Below are positions 63,525 to 64,000 of a stretch of DNA of 64,000 nt, piece by piece. Position numbers and translations under genes: made by a program. Position 1 is the stretch's first letter. The number at the start of each line of letters is the position of its first letter. Under the pieces are notes generated by a model that was not told the origin of the DNA, made no database searches, and was given only the letters and a program-made list of their open reading frames with translations. This DNA comes from Pseudocalidococcus azoricus BACA0444 (GTDB lineage: Bacteria > Cyanobacteriota > Cyanobacteriia > Thermosynechococcales > Thermosynechococcaceae): assembly GCF_031729055.1 (NCBI RefSeq), contig NZ_JAVMIP010000005.1:94377-158376 (forward strand). Reading direction: 5' to 3'.

Positions 63525-64000
63525 TTAGCTGTTATCAACATAACGATCAACTATATCCCATGTCTTTAAGAAAAGATTTTCTCTATCTTCTGAGGTCATG
63601 GATGCAACATCGCCGTGTCGTACAGGTTCGGCTGCTTTCTCTATAGATCGAATTGATTCTTCGTCGCACTGAGCAATTTCTCTTAGCTTTTCCCATTGCA
63701 CTGATTTATTTTTTGGGTTGAGGTTGAATTTCAGAATGCAGTGTTGACGCAATGATTCAATTGCTCGGTAACAGTAGAAGCCAGTATCATCAGGATTTTT
63801 CATAGCTGATATTAGATCATTAAAACATCTATTTAATAAAATACCTTCTGTACCTGTTCTTTTTTGTCGGATTAAGTTAATTCTTGTATCAAGGTCAATA
63901 GCTTTGTTACGCTCTGCGATACATGGAATATCAATTCCAAAAACATTACAGCATATTCCTCGCTAAGTTGGTACACTTTTTCTGAAGCTGTGTCAAAGCG
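63525..64000 (-). pseudogene. Truncated, frameshifted hypothetical protein, possibly HEPN-like
   Basis: The window ends inside this minus-strand gene. The first frame covers 63525 to about 63940 and reads RINLIRQKRTGTEGILLNRC, then MKNPDDTGFYCYRAIESLRQ, ending in DIVDRYVDNS. The segment AAEPVRHGDV is like the R-x-x-H-type C-terminal helix of HEPN-like domains (inference). Going upstream, an in-frame TAG appears (63963-63965), but the other frame stays open (ASEKVYQLSEEYAVMF) and joins sensibly if one T is added to a T5 run (63939-63943 as A5). So it is either frameshifted or a sequencing slip. Using the ATG at 63803 would give 92 residues. Confidence 0.45.

Overview
The window is chromosomal DNA from a unicellular cyanobacterium. 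The evidence is chlB (dark-operative protochlorophyllide reductase), ndhH, the RuBisCO assembly factor Raf1, the cyanobacterial small RNA Yfr1 next to trxA, a DevBCA-type exporter, DUF2949 and a D27-like carotenoid isomerase. Base composition is moderate, with a very frequent heptamer GGCCTGG/CCAGGCC (eight copies in the first 2 kb) instead of the HIP1 octamer common in many other cyanobacteria. A Thermosynechococcus-like or freshwater Synechococcus-type genome fits, but the genus is inference. No rRNA, tRNA or CRISPR array is visible.

Layout. 1-2 kb: a histidine kinase/receiver pair with overlapping genes. 2.2-4.5 kb: CIRCE-controlled groES-groEL with a terminator, then the first of three copies of a ~105-bp MITE-like element. 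4.7-13.8 kb: a B12-binding radical SAM protein, apt, an aldehyde-dehydrogenase relative without its catalytic Cys, an FHA-domain penicillin-binding protein, an atypical OmpR-type regulator overlapping a DUF192 gene, and a divergent flavodoxin/HxlR pair. 14-19.2 kb: a TetR-controlled export cluster (TetR, DevB, DUF2834, small ORF, GNAT, DevC, DevA) with the same 15-bp palindromic site in two places and an antisense HicB-like gene between devC and devA. 19.4-33 kb: an amino-acid permease, leuC, ispD, a large AAA-WD40 protein, raf1, an internally duplicated Uma2 protein, purB, a LOG-like protein and trxA. 33.3 kb: Yfr1, then guaB3 and leuA.

37-59.5 kb: small membrane proteins, an orphan sugar-type ABC permease, cell-surface genes (GT4, M23 peptidase, WecG-type transferase) with MITE copies B and C, chlB, coaX, cysS, a D27-like gene, ndhH, a dihydroorotase-like protein without metal ligands that abuts a two-domain histidine phosphatase, DoxX, a possible TIR-like protein and ppsA.

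59.7-63.5 kb: a compositionally foreign island (FAD monooxygenase, divergent TetR, DinB). It lacks the GGCCTGG motif, is rich in CGATCG, and is bracketed by two diverged ~224-bp direct repeats. The window ends in an AT-rich gene with an apparent frameshift that runs off the edge.

Most genes are housekeeping and single. The regions most worth a second look are the repeat-bracketed island, the MITE family, the double-operator DevBCA cluster with its antisense HicB gene, and several proteins that keep a family fold but lack catalytic residues.
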